Shown here: positions 1-35,080 of the stretch, piece by piece
How positions within the stretch are numbered: position 1 is the first letter of the stretch
Layout: each line of letters opens with the position of its first letter
Source: Atherinomorus stipes
Taxonomy: Eukaryota; Chordata; Actinopteri; Atheriniformes; Atherinidae
Direction: 5' to 3'
Assembly: GCA_023101725.1 (NCBI GenBank)
Contig: JALJCO010010476.1
Location: 2,816,719-2,880,718, forward strand
DNA: 64,000 bases
Notes under the pieces: model-generated
What the model was told of the DNA's origin: nothing
Database searches by the model: none
The model's input: the letters and a program-made list of their open reading frames with translations, nothing else
Position numbers and translations under genes: made by a program

Positions 1-922
1 CACTGACAGATGACATCACCTGTGCTTCAGCCACTGAGGTCAACCTCAGACGAAGACAAGCATCGAGGATTTCACACAGTTGTGCTGCACATTTGCAAAG
101 ATGAACACTGATAATGGGACTGTTCACAGTGAATGCGCTCATCAGTAGGAGCAGCTGTAACTCATGAAGAGACACAGAAAGCAGTATCTGTTTTAGTTTT
201 AGTTTTTTTTAAGCGCAACTTTTTATAGACACATTAGCTCAGGAGTTTCTCCTTCTTTGAGATTAGCTATTAGCGCAAAAAATGGCATGCAGTTAAATTG
301 CTTTGGCTTGTTTGAGCGTTCCTGGTGCCTGCTTGGATGAGCGATGATTCTACATTAAGCCGGTAGGGCCATCTAGCGTAATGCTGCGGATATTACACAA
401 AGCTTCCAAAGATCAAGAAAGGAAAAATGAGAAAAGGAGACTGCTTGTCTTGTAAGGCTTCACTTTTTTATAATCTCTCTTTCCTTTCACTTTGTTCTAG
501 CTAAGTGGATCTGTTTTTTTTCCCCGCCGGTTAAAGTAAGATTACACTGCATTCCAAATTATTATGCAAATTATATTTTGCTCTGATTTCCCTAAATAGT
601 CAATGAAAAATACAGTTGGCACAATTTTCAAGTCATCAACCAGAGTACAAATCAATTATTGTTGAACAAACCTCCCAAAGATAACAGTATTTTTTAAGAA
701 TAAAAAAAACTTCAGATGCACTTTTCCAAGTTATTATGCACAATAGAGTTTCAAAACATTTTATTGGTTGTAAAGAACTGAAAATTGTCATTTGTTGAAT
801 TTGCAGCATTAGGTGGTCATGTTTACGAACCTCAAAAGTTATTCTAATCAAAAAAATCTGAACAGGTTAAGTTACATTTTAACATTAGACCCCTTATTTG
901 ATAGCAGCTCCATAATTTTAAA

Positions 923-1164
923 GGGGAGTGAGTGGCCTAGTGGTAGCGTCATGGCCCGGTGCGGGGGACCCGGCTTCGAGTCCCCGATGCGACTCCTGGG
1001 TGAACCACTGTGGACCCCTGAGCAAGGTCCTCAACCCCCCAACTGCTCCCCGGGCGCTTTAAGTAGCAGCCCACTGCTCTCTGATACTCACAGTACTGAG
1101 ATGGGTGAAATGCAGAGCCCTAATTTCCCCTCAGGGATCATACTAGTATAAAAAAAAAAAAAAA
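923..1164 (+). repeat. tRNA-derived SINE, copy 1
   Basis: The head has an A-box-like GTGGCCTAGTGGTAGC and a B-box-like GGCTTCGAGTCC, as expected of a tRNA-derived pol III promoter. The body matches a second copy at 21614-21850 (CACTGTGGACCCCTGAGCAA; CTCCCCGGGCGCTTTAAGTA). It ends with AATTTCCCCTCAGGGATCAT and an A-run. The tail resembles the reverse complement of 6911-6945, suggesting a shared LINE partner. Confidence 0.8.
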
Positions 1165-1191
1165 TTCTTGCATCTTTTGGTGAGTTTCTGC

Positions 1192-1811
1192 TTAAATTTC
1201 TTTGCAGGATGTCAGCATAGCCTCCCAGAACTGCAGTTTGAATGTGAACAGCCTCCTACCCTCACAGATCTTTGGCTTAACGATGCTCCAAAGGTTCTCA
1301 ATAGGGTTGAGGTCAGGGAATGATGGGGGCCACACCATGAGTTTCTCTCCTTTTAAGCCCATAGCAGCCAATGATGCAGAGGGATTCCTTGCAGCATGAG
1401 ATGGTGCATTGTCATGCATGAAGATGATTTTCATTTGGAAACATGGAATGAAGTGGTCAGTCAGAAATTCCACATACTTCTCAGAGGCCATTTTCACACC
1501 TTCAGGCACCCTGAAGGGGCTGACCAGGTTTCTCGTCATGGTTCTGTCCCAAAACACGACTTCACCGCCTCCTTGTTGATGTCACAGCCCTATTGGGACA
1601 TGGTGGTCATCTACCAACCATCCACTACTCCATCCATCTCGACCATCCAGAGTTGCACAGCACTCATCAGTGAACAAGACTTTTTAAAAACAGTCTTCCT
1701 GTATGTCTTTGCCCACTGCAGCTGCTTCTGCTTGTGAGCACTGGTTAGGGGTGGCCAGATAGAAGCTTTGCGCAAAACTGCAAACCTCTGGAGGATCCTA
1801 CACCTTGACAT
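1192..1811 (-). pseudogene. Tc1-like transposase remnant, frameshifted
   Basis: Two minus-strand reading frames together read as a Tc1-family DDE transposase. The upstream part (about 1811-1611) has the helix containing HKQKQLQWAK and a degraded catalytic segment. The downstream part (1557-1192) has the hallmark FMHDNAPSHAA and PDLNPIENLWSI blocks, which carry the second and third acidic residues of the catalytic triad in this family. The two parts are in different frames and the N-terminal DNA-binding domain is mostly missing, so this is a dead copy. The KMASEKYVEFLTDHF block is typical of fish Tc1 elements. Confidence 0.85.
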
Positions 1812-3100
1812 TCAGGGGACTCCAGGGGCACCAGCAGCTTCAAACACCTGTTTGCTGCTTTGTAATGGCATTTTATCAGCTGCTCTCTCTATGTAATGTA
1901 TTTGTTGGGCAGAAACCTTCCTCATTGTGCCTTTATCTGCCTGTGTGTGCTCTAAATCAGCAAAATCTCTTAACAGAGCGCTGGTTATGCTTAAGTTTTT
2001 GTGAAATGTCTAATGTTTTCATACCTTGTCTAAGGCATTTGGCTACTTATTGCTTTTCAGTTGAAAATTTCTTGAAAATGATGGTCTGCTTAAAAATGTG
2101 GAACATCATTCTTCAGTGTTTTTCTCTTCAAATTGGCTCATCTGGCAAGCTAATTATCAGAGGTGTTTGAAAATTATGTCAGTGATCCAAAGAGCCCTGG
2201 GACACAATACTATCCGAGTTATATTTAAAAAAAAAAAAATTAGTCTTTTTGAGACTTAAATACAATTTGCATATTAATTTGGAATGTGTTGCAAATAGCA
2301 TTTAAGAAAATAAATGTATTTATGGTTTTAACATTCTGAAATATAATTTGACTGAACAGTAAGTAAATAGAATATAAGTAAGTGTGTGAGAGAACTGTAA
2401 AAGTACAATGTACAAACTAACAACCCTAGGTGACAAATATTATGATGAACAAAATAAACCAACAGTCAGTTATTATTACTGTTCATACACTGAGGGTTAG
2501 GCAAGATGATGTACATTTTTGGATGTGAACAGCTGACAATTAAAAGGATTGACTTTGACTTTGACAGATATTGCACCTATTATAATTTTACTACACACCC
2601 TGCTCTCTGTGTTTTCTTTCTTTTTCTTGTTTCACTTCAGCATATGTATAACTTCTTGCTAATGCATAAAATCTGATGAAAAATGTCATATATTATTGAT
2701 GATAATCATTATTTTGGGATAAATTTCTTGGACTTTAAATGGAATTGGCATATTTAGACTACTTGTTTACTCCAGACAACCATGTAGAATACAACGATAT
2801 TCATCAATTAGAAAATGAAACTTTTGAATCGATCCAATTTTCTAACTTTTTATACTTGAATTTTAGCAGATGGATCCAGACAGTATTTTTATTTTTGGTT
2901 TATAACTGGCTATTACAGTTGACACTTTCCTCTTTCAGCATGATATAGTACATATGTGTCTGTACAAATCTGGTTAAGATTTTGGATTCATATTAAAAAA
3001 AAAAAAAAAAAGACTTGAAAAGAAAGAAAAAAGAGAATTTAACATTGAATGAGTATATGAGTCAACTAAACTCAACCTTTGCTTCTCTTTTTCTACACAG

Positions 3101-9049
<5,949 letters not shown>

Positions 9050-11208
9050 CAAGCCAGGTGGCTCCAGTGGGCACCAGCCAATGAATGTAGCCCTCCCAAA
9101 AGGACAGAGACCTACCCAGTTTAAGGCCAAGGCCAAGGGGGACATGCAGGGCAGACCAGCAGCACCGGGATCAAAACCAAAGAACTTCACTAGGGGGGAA
9201 ACAAGTGAGATCCAAAGGCTGAGGGCATTGTGTGCACTGCCAGCCCTGTGAGAGCAGATAGAGTGGGAGAAACTGTACTGATACAATTAAATAAAAGACA
9301 AAAAAAGAAAGAATTATGATGAAAGGTGGAAATGGCAGAGAATATTTGGGAACTGTTGTCTTATCAGTTATAAAAGGTAAAACAGTAAATGTCGCCCTGC
9401 ATAACGTTATCTCTTTAGTTGGACTAACATAGGCCTAACAGATTGAAAAGATAAATCAAGTCTATTAACATGAACTTATACAAGGCGTTGTGATGGGTGC
9501 ATTGAGTTAGAACAAGAGCGAATGACAATGGACACCTCTCACAAGCATTTGAGATATTTAGTTTGTGGGAATAAACATCTTTAGCAGTATTAATACAGAG
9601 TAGAAAAATATATTGATACACACTGAGAGTATGCACTGTTATTTTTCTATTAAAACGACAGTACAACTTGGTGTTTTTAATGTTTAGCTCGTACCAGAGA
9701 TTGGGTTGTGACAGTCACATACAGCGGTTCCCCTGGTTTGTACCAATATAGGCCACTTAAATCAAAAACAGAAAACCCCTATAAGTAAATACTGTATGGT
9801 GAATGGTTCTGAGTCTTTGTAAGAAGCCTGTGTGTGTGCCAACGCAAAAGATAACGTCCCTTTCCAATGTCACTCACCATTCATATCTGCTGCTTTGCTC
9901 TTTTTATACACTTATTTCATTTCTGCTTACTTCTGCTTCCCTTTCTCATCACTCTCTCATCTGGCATTGTGTTTTTTTTTTAAAAGGTTGAGAATATTTG
10001 TTGTCAAGAAACACTTTTTTCGTAGCCTTTTGAGAACATTTAACTGACTGCCACTTTTGCTTAAGAGAGGATAAACGCAGCAGAGGGATTTTATGTTTTC
10101 TTTAAACTGGTGTCACTCTTCAATGCTGTACAGCAATGTCTAAGCCCATGTTTGTCATGATATTTAGGGAAAAGAAGTCAGTAAAGGCATTCTCCTTGAC
10201 AAACAGAGAAAAAATCAACGTCTTAAAAAAAGTGGTGCACCTTTGCTTTTGTTTTTTTTTTCTAATGTGCACCACCACACGCTCTGCCTTATGAGGATGT
10301 CACAAAGGCCAACACAAGGTGTGAGCTGAGGGCCCAGAAAGGGGGACAAGGTTAAGGGGGAGGGCGGGGTGGGATGGCGCCAACTCATGGTGTTTGGGTG
10401 GTGGTGAAAAGCTGTTGGGTGAGAGGGTTTGGGAGGAAGGGGGGTTATAGAGAGGCACTGTATGACCTGTGGTACACACACAACTGCAAACGTGACCACA
10501 GCCGCGTTTGGCTTTAACCCTCTCTTGTCAGGGAGCTTTCTAGAAAAAAGGCAAGACAGCTGTGAATGTATGATATGCAGCCTTTTTTTTTCTTAAAGAA
10601 AATATCACCCCTGCAGTGTCCAGCAGGCCGGCCCAGCACCACGCAACACACAGATTGTCATCCTCACTCTCGCTCTTTTCATTCAACTTTGCTTTTTTTG
10701 CGGTTTGAGTTATGGCGAGCTGGCCGACCACTATGCGAGCACGCTGGACACGCGGGTCCTGGTGTCCCTTTGTGCTTTACTTCAGAGACCGTGGAAGCTT
10801 GTTGCCTTATTTTGTCACCTCTTGGACATCACCCATCAGCTTCATCTTCCAGGCGCAAGGTTTTTGCCAATCCGCACAGCTTCCTCCATGTGTGTCTCTG
10901 TGTGTGTACGCGTGTCTGTATATATATATGAAAAAGAGAGAATAATATTTATGAATCTATTTTTTTTCCTATTTTGTGATGAGAGCTATTGATAAGAAAC
11001 AAAAAGAAACAAAGTCCTTTTCTTTTTTTTCCTCAGTGGGACACTGCCATATTATTTAGAAGGGAAGTGTTTATTTTCTTGAAAACTAGACTATGAATAA
11101 TAATGATAATAATATAAATAAAAACCTGAAAAAATAGGAGAACAGTAAAGTGAACCACAGCGCTAACTTTGGTCAGGATGTGAACAGTGCGCATGACAGT
11201 ATTGTGAT

Positions 11209-11233
11209 CTACCTCAGGCTTCAGGGTACCTCA
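11209..11233 (+). promoter_or_regulatory. igf2bp2: Pair of let-7 seed-match sites in igf2bp2 3' UTR
   Basis: CTACCTCA at 11209-11216 is a perfect 8-mer match to the let-7/miR-98 seed, and TACCTCA at 11227-11233 is a 7mer-A1 match. Their starts are 18 bases apart, within the range reported for cooperative miRNA action. A third TACCTCA is at 12437-12443. IGF2BP family mRNAs are known let-7 targets. Confidence 0.6.
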
Positions 11234-13721
11234 GTCCAATCTTTCATTTCCCCTTTTTCCACATTTTGTATGCCTTGTTAACTGATAATTTTGAGCGTTT
11301 TTAATTTTCTTTTTTAATGAAAAAAAAAATTGAGAAAAGACCTACAGTAAACTCTACACTCTTCAGGTTCAGCTGACTAGTGAAACTTTGTAAACCGTAG
11401 TCAACTCTGTTGGACTGTGTTTGCCTGGACGCCATACAACCTCTTAATGATAACGTATAAAAGGATTTACAATTTGTTTAAAAAAAAAAAACAAAACAAA
11501 AAAAGGAATGAAGAGCAGGATCTAAGGGGTACATACCTGCCCGACGTGGTTCTGAATGTGGATGCTGTGTACTGATTTCACCATCTGAGAAAGACAAATT
11601 AGTTGACAGAAACAGAAACTAACCAACTGTACCTCCTGTTTTACCCTACTGTACCTCCAGGTTTTTGAGACTTTAAAAGAATAACTATGAAATCTATTCA
11701 TTTGTGGGAGAAAAAAAAAAACTTTTCTTACAACCCGAACTAATCTTACCAGCTTTGTTTGATAACAGCATACTCTGGGGTTGATTTGAAGAAAACAAGA
11801 AACTGCAAAAACACACTGACAGGACTATTAACATGGTGTAAAGCCCTAGTCTTCTGTGTAGAATGTAGAACAACTCTAGTTGTTGAACTGTCACTGTGTA
11901 TGACAAAAAACAAAAACAGACAAAAAAATAACTGTATATCTGTAAGCATGTACAATAGAGTCGCACATAAATGCATTGTTTTCTGTCTCTCTATAACACC
12001 AGTCTGCCCCTGCGTTGTGAGAGATGGTGGGAGAAGTTTAGAGTCGCAGCTTCCCTCACACTGACCTCTAAATGATTTTTCCATTAATCTGCCGATTTTT
12101 TTTTTCTTTTTGTGCTGTACATTTCAGAATTACCTCTCTGAATCCAAGGCTGACTTTAGTTACTTAAAAAAACGTTAAAAAAACAATGTAGGGCAAAGGA
12201 ATTAAATAAACAAATGTTGTAGTGAAAGTTAGTGTTTGTCTTTGGAGTTCTTTTAACGATCTACAGCTGATTTTTTTTTTTTCCACTTTTAGAGGGCAGC
12301 CTTTTGTCATCAGTTGAGGTGGATCATTATTGTCCCAGTGAACACAGATTAACAGTGCTAAAACAAATCATAAAGGTCTATCAAACTCACACAATGCCTG
12401 AGGCTGATGCAGCAAGCCTCCCCACAGCCGGTACAGTACCTCATACTGATGATGATAGTTCACCAGGCCCAGTCTAAGTACCCTGACCTTACCCACATAA
12501 ATGCAGTACGGTGCTTTTATTTGGACGTATTACTCCTGTGGTGGTCTGCTTCACTTTAGTAGAGCATGTGTTGGAGAAAAAAAGCATTTAACTGTAGCAC
12601 TGGAAATTGTAGTTTTTCACTTAATCTTTTTGTCTGTCTAGTTTTTTTTTTTTAAAAATAATTTTATTTCTAAGATCAGTTTTAAAGTTTGAGAGTCTCT
12701 TCCTGCATTGCAGAGAAATCCTCAGACTTCTGTCTCTGGTGTTTTTAGCTCTTTATAAGCACAGGTTTCCCTCTAGCTGGTTCAGTTTTCACCAGTGTTG
12801 TGAGAACAACATCCTTGTTGCTAACACAGCACAAGATAAAACCTGTAAAGACAATGGCAACTTTTTTTTTTTTTTAAAGGATTGGTGTTTCTAGATTTTG
12901 TGGGGTGTTGCTAGGCATTCATTTTCAGTACCAGAAAACCACAATTACACATCACTGAGGGTGTACAGTGTTGTAAGTCATATCACACAGTGGTTGAATA
13001 GCATAGGCTTTCTTTTGTTTTCTGTTGATCTAGTTTTCTCATCATTTACACTGATTAGATTAAGTAGTCTGGAGCAGTAGCTGGGGTTTCTTAATATTCA
13101 TTCCTGTTAGATCACTACCAATGATATTAGTAGTTAAAATGTGGTTGAAAAATATCCTAGCTAGCAATTTAATCAGATATGGGAATCAGACTGAGAGAGA
13201 AACGTAAAGTACTAATGCATGTCTGACAAGTGGAAGAGTAAAAGTGCTGATGTAAATCAGCAGAGTGCGACCACCATCCAAGACTTCATGGATCAGGTGA
13301 TGAAGGATTTAGTCAAGTCAGATTGATGCAGAACCACAGCAGTGTTTTGTTTTATTTTGTCCTATCCTGTTGTTTAATGCAAAACATTGCATGAGATTGA
13401 TGCAGGTGATCCAGTATGTACTACACATCATATAGCACTAGACTTTGAATCGTGGTTTTTACATTGGATCCAACTCTTTACTGCATTTCACCATTTGGGA
13501 GATTCCTTTTGTTTCCTCTGTAGGTCACAACCCTCAAGTCCTACATTTCCCACAGGCCAAAAGGTCCCAAAACACCTCAAGGTAATCAGTGACTGTGTGC
13601 TGGACAGACATATGATCCATTTTTTACTACAACCTTTGTGGATCCATGCCTTTCTGGTAACAGCCAAGCTGTTGTTTTGAGTTGTGAGTGAACTGTATTG
13701 CTGAGCAACCTGGATCTGAGC

Positions 13722-13727
13722 AATAAA
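13722..13727 (+). terminator. igf2bp2: Candidate distal poly(A) signal of igf2bp2
   Basis: AATAAA in GAGCAATAAAGAACATTTG, followed by AGTTGTTTGCAGG as a GT-rich downstream element. It is the last + strand signal before the minus-strand tmem41a signal at 13766-13771. Confidence 0.55.
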
Positions 13728-13759
13728 GAACATTTGAAAGAAAAAGTTGTTTGCAGGTT

Positions 13760-15244
13760 TTATCTTTTATTATTCCAAAGTTTTTAAACCTTAAAACAAA
13801 ACAAAAGTGCGCCAACATTCTTACATACCACAAATGTATCGTCACAGTCATACAGAGGGAACTGAGCAGCACACAGTTTCACAGATTAGAACGGCTCAAT
13901 AGCAACTTGATGAAACCACAGTGCAAATACAGTTTGCTTCAAATTTGTAATCATGTTTAAATACTGATAAAAATGCTTTCTATGCATGTGTGTGGCTGTG
14001 TGCTGAAATTCCTTTTGCATGACTGTTTTTTGTAGACTTCTTCAGCTACAAACTCATGCATGGAAAAATGTAAATTTCTGTACTTTACATTTAATATAAT
14101 TTACATATCAAGAGAAAAAAATAAAACGAGATTAAATTACACACAAAAAAAGTTTACCTGACTGATGCAAATAAGTTGTGAAATAACATTTTTAACATTG
14201 TAAACACTTCAAGAGTGGAATATTAAAAGACGTGGTCGGATTCAAGCATTGAACTACCTGAATTAAGTGCACATTTTAAATTAAATAGACAGAAGAATGT
14301 CTTGATGTGACAGTCAGGCCTATATAAATAGTTGATTAAAGCTCCCTCACACAGATGTGGTTTATTTTTCCAGAAACTGCAATTTAATCTCAAAATCAAG
14401 CTGTACAAATGCTATAAAGACCGTCTCGTGTACCTTGTTGTGTAGGCTTGTGCGTAGGACGTTGGCAGCACTTTATTTAAGTCCTTTGGATTGTCAAGTG
14501 TACCCTTAATTGATCTGGAGTGTTCTTATTTGCATTCAGCATGGATTTTGGGTCAAAAGCTTGGGCCCCCAGCTGCGCTCTTTGAACTGCTCCTTCAGGT
14601 GTGGCAGGGTGCTCTACTGAGCAATATTTAGGTGGGTTGCTGAAGGACTCTGTGTTCAATGCTGTGGCTGATTGGTGCAGAATAACCTAAATTTCATTAA
14701 TATATAAAATAATTTATATAAACCCATCAAAACAATCATCTGAACTATCCAACCTCTACAAATAAGGCTAGACCTTCAATGTGTCCATAAAGGTAGACCT
14801 TAAAATAAAAACTAAATGATAGGCACTTGTGAACGCTGTTTACACTGAAGCAGTACTATTACTCTTAAACCTGAGCGCAAGAGCAAGACTTGCTACAAAT
14901 CTTTCTTCTGCTGCATGACTTCTTTATATTACACTTCTTTACATTCATACATTTATATACATATAAAATACCATGTATGTTTTGCCTGCTTGTTGTAGCA
15001 AACAAACCCCCAAAATCTGGTTGCACAAAATATTCAGCTTCAAATCCATATGACAGCAACAATTTTTCTGAAAGCAGCAATTCCTGTCCCCTTCCACATG
15101 ACCCCAGAAGTGCAAACCCTCCACAATTATGAAGACTTCCACACAAATAAGCAGTCTCTGCTGAGGAGTTGCCACTTGAGGGAAATTCTCTCCACAAACA
15201 GAGGGCATCAAAAGACCAGTGACAAAACCCATGGCCACAAATAA
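13760..15244 (-). other. tmem41a: Probable tmem41a 3' UTR
   Basis: AT-rich sequence between the tmem41a TGA and the candidate poly(A) signal, with no ORF or mobile element I recognise. Other minus-strand AATAAA-like motifs are possible, so shorter forms cannot be excluded. Confidence 0.55.
13766..13771 (-). terminator. tmem41a: Candidate poly(A) signal of tmem41a
   Basis: Reverse complement AATAAA about 1.47 kb downstream of the tmem41a stop. It lies only about 40 bp from the convergent igf2bp2 signal, so the two transcripts probably meet or overlap slightly here. Confidence 0.5.
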
Positions 15245-19134
<3,890 letters not shown>

Positions 19135-19593
19135 ATTCCCCAGTTTTAAAAGAAGACTGCCTCCCGGTTGTTGTTGTCACCGAGAGAACAACGGTCGGCC
19201 AACCACCGTAATTACGTCACATCCACCTTCAACAGATCCGATTTAATGTGTTACATGAGCTGAATGAAACACATTTAACACAACAAATAAATCATACACA
19301 ATTTGTTCAAAATCATTCATAACCTTATTATATCCAAGTACACTGTATTTTAGTAAACTATATGTGGCAAATTATACGAGGAGTTTTAATAGCTCCACGA
19401 GGGGGCGGTAATGCTCCAAAATGTTCGGTCCCCGTTAAGCAAGAAGACGAAGAAGATCGTTTGTACAGTATCCACTGAGAGACAAAATTAATGGTACGGG
19501 CATTTATTGCAGGTCTACAAGCAAAAAGTTTCAAAGTCCAGTTGGCGCACCAAAACAAAGTAAGACGACAGTTTGAAGTATTGGTTCGACATC
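19135..19593. promoter_or_regulatory. Shared bidirectional promoter of tmem41a (-) and ehhadh (+)
   Basis: 459 bp separate the two start codons, so both 5' UTRs and core promoters must fit here unless upstream non-coding exons exist. I see no obvious TATA box at a fitting distance. TTACGTCAC at 19212-19220 resembles a CRE/ATF site. A block around 19381-19460 (GAGGGGGCGGTAATGC then AAGAAGACGAAGAAG) resembles a short repeat I recall as common near fish promoters. No classical DR1 PPAR element is visible. Confidence 0.65.
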
Positions 19594-33182
<13,589 letters not shown>

Positions 33183-35080
33183 GCAACAATCTAACTTGAA
33201 ATCTACCATACTTATCTGGTCTAATACGCTAATTAACCAAATGGTTGTAAACTTGCACTGCACTTTGCAACTCAACAGCAGGGACTGACAAATTTACTCA
33301 TGTGTTTATGTTTGATGATGTAGGAGGCTGTAATATGTGCACTGAGGGACCAGTTTTGTATAAACATACAATGAATGTGCATACTAGAAAAATCAACACC
33401 GTGGTTCAGCAGACATCAGACACTTTAGCCATGTCTCAAACTGCACACTTGCTCAAGTGCACTGGAATTCAGTGTGTAGTGCGCACTGTGTACTTCATCT
33501 GTAGTGCACACTATTATCGCTAAATGCTGACCCAAACAGAGCACTGCACTTACAGGAAGTGACGGCCTAGCATTGCCCGCTAACGTGTGCTAACTCTACT
33601 GAGCCGGTATAATCGCGGCCTCAAACAAATGACCAGATCATAACTGTCATCAGGGAGTGAACAGCTTGGTAGCATGCCACAATACACATTAGTAATTATG
33701 TCTAAATCATTTCATAAACGTTACCTAAACCAGTACAATACAGCCTCCGATGCAGCAGGGCTCGCCACCACTTCGTTCACTGCTATTATTCAGCTCTGAA
33801 GGTGGTTCGAAAGTCCTGCCTCTTCCACTACGTTAGCAAGATGGCGTCCGTTTAGTGCGAGTAGTGTGCTTCAATTTGCACTTCGTTTTTGGCCATAATT
33901 TGGGCAACATCCTGGTACTTTCAATGCACTGAATTTTTGCTTAAATGACAACATGAACACACTACACACTCAAGAAGATTGTTTGAAGTGCTCAAGTGCA
34001 CGGTTTGAGACACGGCCTTTGTCTGTAATATCAATGTATTTCTTTTGAAAGATACTTTATTTCAGTTATGTAGCAGTTTGGAAAAGAGGAAACACTAATA
34101 ATACAGACTAAATGTAGTTATGATTAAGATTATAATAGCAACATCAATGCATTAAATGAATAGGAAATAAACATAACTTAAACAAATAAGAATGTGATTG
34201 AGTTAGAGGGAAAGCAGCAACAGTTTCACAGCCGAGTACGGAGCTGTGCAGTGCAAGTAATATAGTAATTGACAGTAATGGAAGTAAATTGCTTAGGTTG
34301 TTAAAAAAAAAAAGAAGAAAAAAAGATAGTTTCAGCAGAAAGAGGAAGAATTGCTGAACTGGACAGCCACAGGAAAGGAAAAACTCTCGTGACATTCAGC
34401 GAAGCATTAAGTCATTCTGAGTCTGGCCATAGCTGCAAAGAATAGGAGGACTTGACCATTTAAGTTGTATCTACATATGGGGTTGGACAAAATACTTAAA
34501 ACGGCTTTAAATATACCACAGCAATGAGAAGTGTTGCAGTTGCTAAAAGAAACATCTCTGTGTGGCTCTGACAGTCAAACCTGATGGACTTTGCAGGGAT
34601 TGAATGCACTACAGGATTGTTGCACTCAGGCATTTTGAATTTTATGGATATTGTTCAATCACAAAAAAATATATACAATCACCTGTTCAGTGTGATCATT
34701 TTGTATAATTGTTAGAAATAAAGAAATCTGGAAAATCTGGACAAAATGCTTTTCTTTCATATTTTAAAAGGGACATAAAATATGAATAGATAAAGAAAAC
34801 AAAGCTGCTATTGCAAATATTTGCATGGCTGTTATTGGTAAGGTAGCATTTTCTGATGTTGACAGCTTGCTTGGAGATGTGTGTACATAACAAATGTGAT
34901 TCTGTATTAACCCAATCTGTAATAACATATTTCTATATTGACCCAAAATTTAATCCAGGACCAGAAAATTGCAGCATTTAGATTATAAGAAATATTTTCC
35001 TACATTATATATATTATTTACATTTTAAATGCATGTGAAATGGTTTCAATTCTTGAATAAAATCTGTCTAAGTGTATTGA
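33183..35080 (+). other. ehhadh: Probable ehhadh 3' UTR and downstream DNA
   Basis: AATAAA signals are at about 34164, 34717-34722 and 35056-35061; the last is followed by a TTGTGTGAATTATATTGTC T/G-rich stretch. A MITE occupies 33428-34015. If the distal signal is used, the UTR is about 1.9 kb and includes that MITE. No coding potential seen. Confidence 0.5.
33428..34015. mobile_element. MITE with inverted ends downstream of ehhadh
   Basis: The left end GCCATGTCTCAAACTGCACA and the reverse complement of the right end, GCCGTGTCTCAAACCGTGCA, form imperfect terminal inverted repeats; further in, GTGTGTAGTG is also present at both sides. About 590 bp, no ORF. Superfamily not assigned. Confidence 0.65.

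Larger units (their letters stand above)
550..2286 (-). mobile_element. Degenerate Tc1/mariner-like transposon with terminal inverted repeats
   Basis: Positions 550-578 and the reverse complement of 2258-2286 match at 27 of 29 bases, both starting CATTCCAAATTA. Between them, on the minus strand, lies a broken Tc1-type transposase. This gives a 1.74-kb element inside an igf2bp2 intron. A SINE (923-1164) interrupts its left half. The TA target duplication is not clear at the ends, so the exact boundaries are uncertain by a few bases. Confidence 0.75.
1..3100 (+). other. igf2bp2: igf2bp2 intron (partial, upstream of first visible exon)
   Basis: No coding exon of igf2bp2 is recognisable here. 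The stretch ends in a pyrimidine-rich tract and CAG acceptor at 3098-3100. It is AT-rich and holds a Tc1-like element (550-2286) with a SINE inside it. Outside that element (1-549 and 2287-3100) I see only unique-looking AT-rich sequence, including a poly-A run near 2995-3011. Confidence 0.75.
9050..13750 (+). other. igf2bp2: Probable igf2bp2 3' UTR
   Basis: 4.7 kb with no further exon before the convergent tmem41a 3' end. AATAAA signals occur at 9290-9295, 12205-12210 and 13722-13727, the last followed by a TTG-rich stretch. Long 3' UTRs are usual for IGF2BP genes. let-7 seed matches lie at 11209-11216, 11227-11233 and 12437-12443. Several A- and T-runs are present but no mobile element I recognise, which fits selection on a UTR. 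The true end was not verified. Confidence 0.65.

Noticed and set aside
923..1000. Functional tRNA gene
   Set aside because: A and B boxes are present but the arms do not fold into a tRNA and the body and A-rich tail mark it as a SINE.
1192..1811. Active transposase gene
   Set aside because: The frame is broken between the two halves, the N-terminus is missing, and a SINE interrupts the element.
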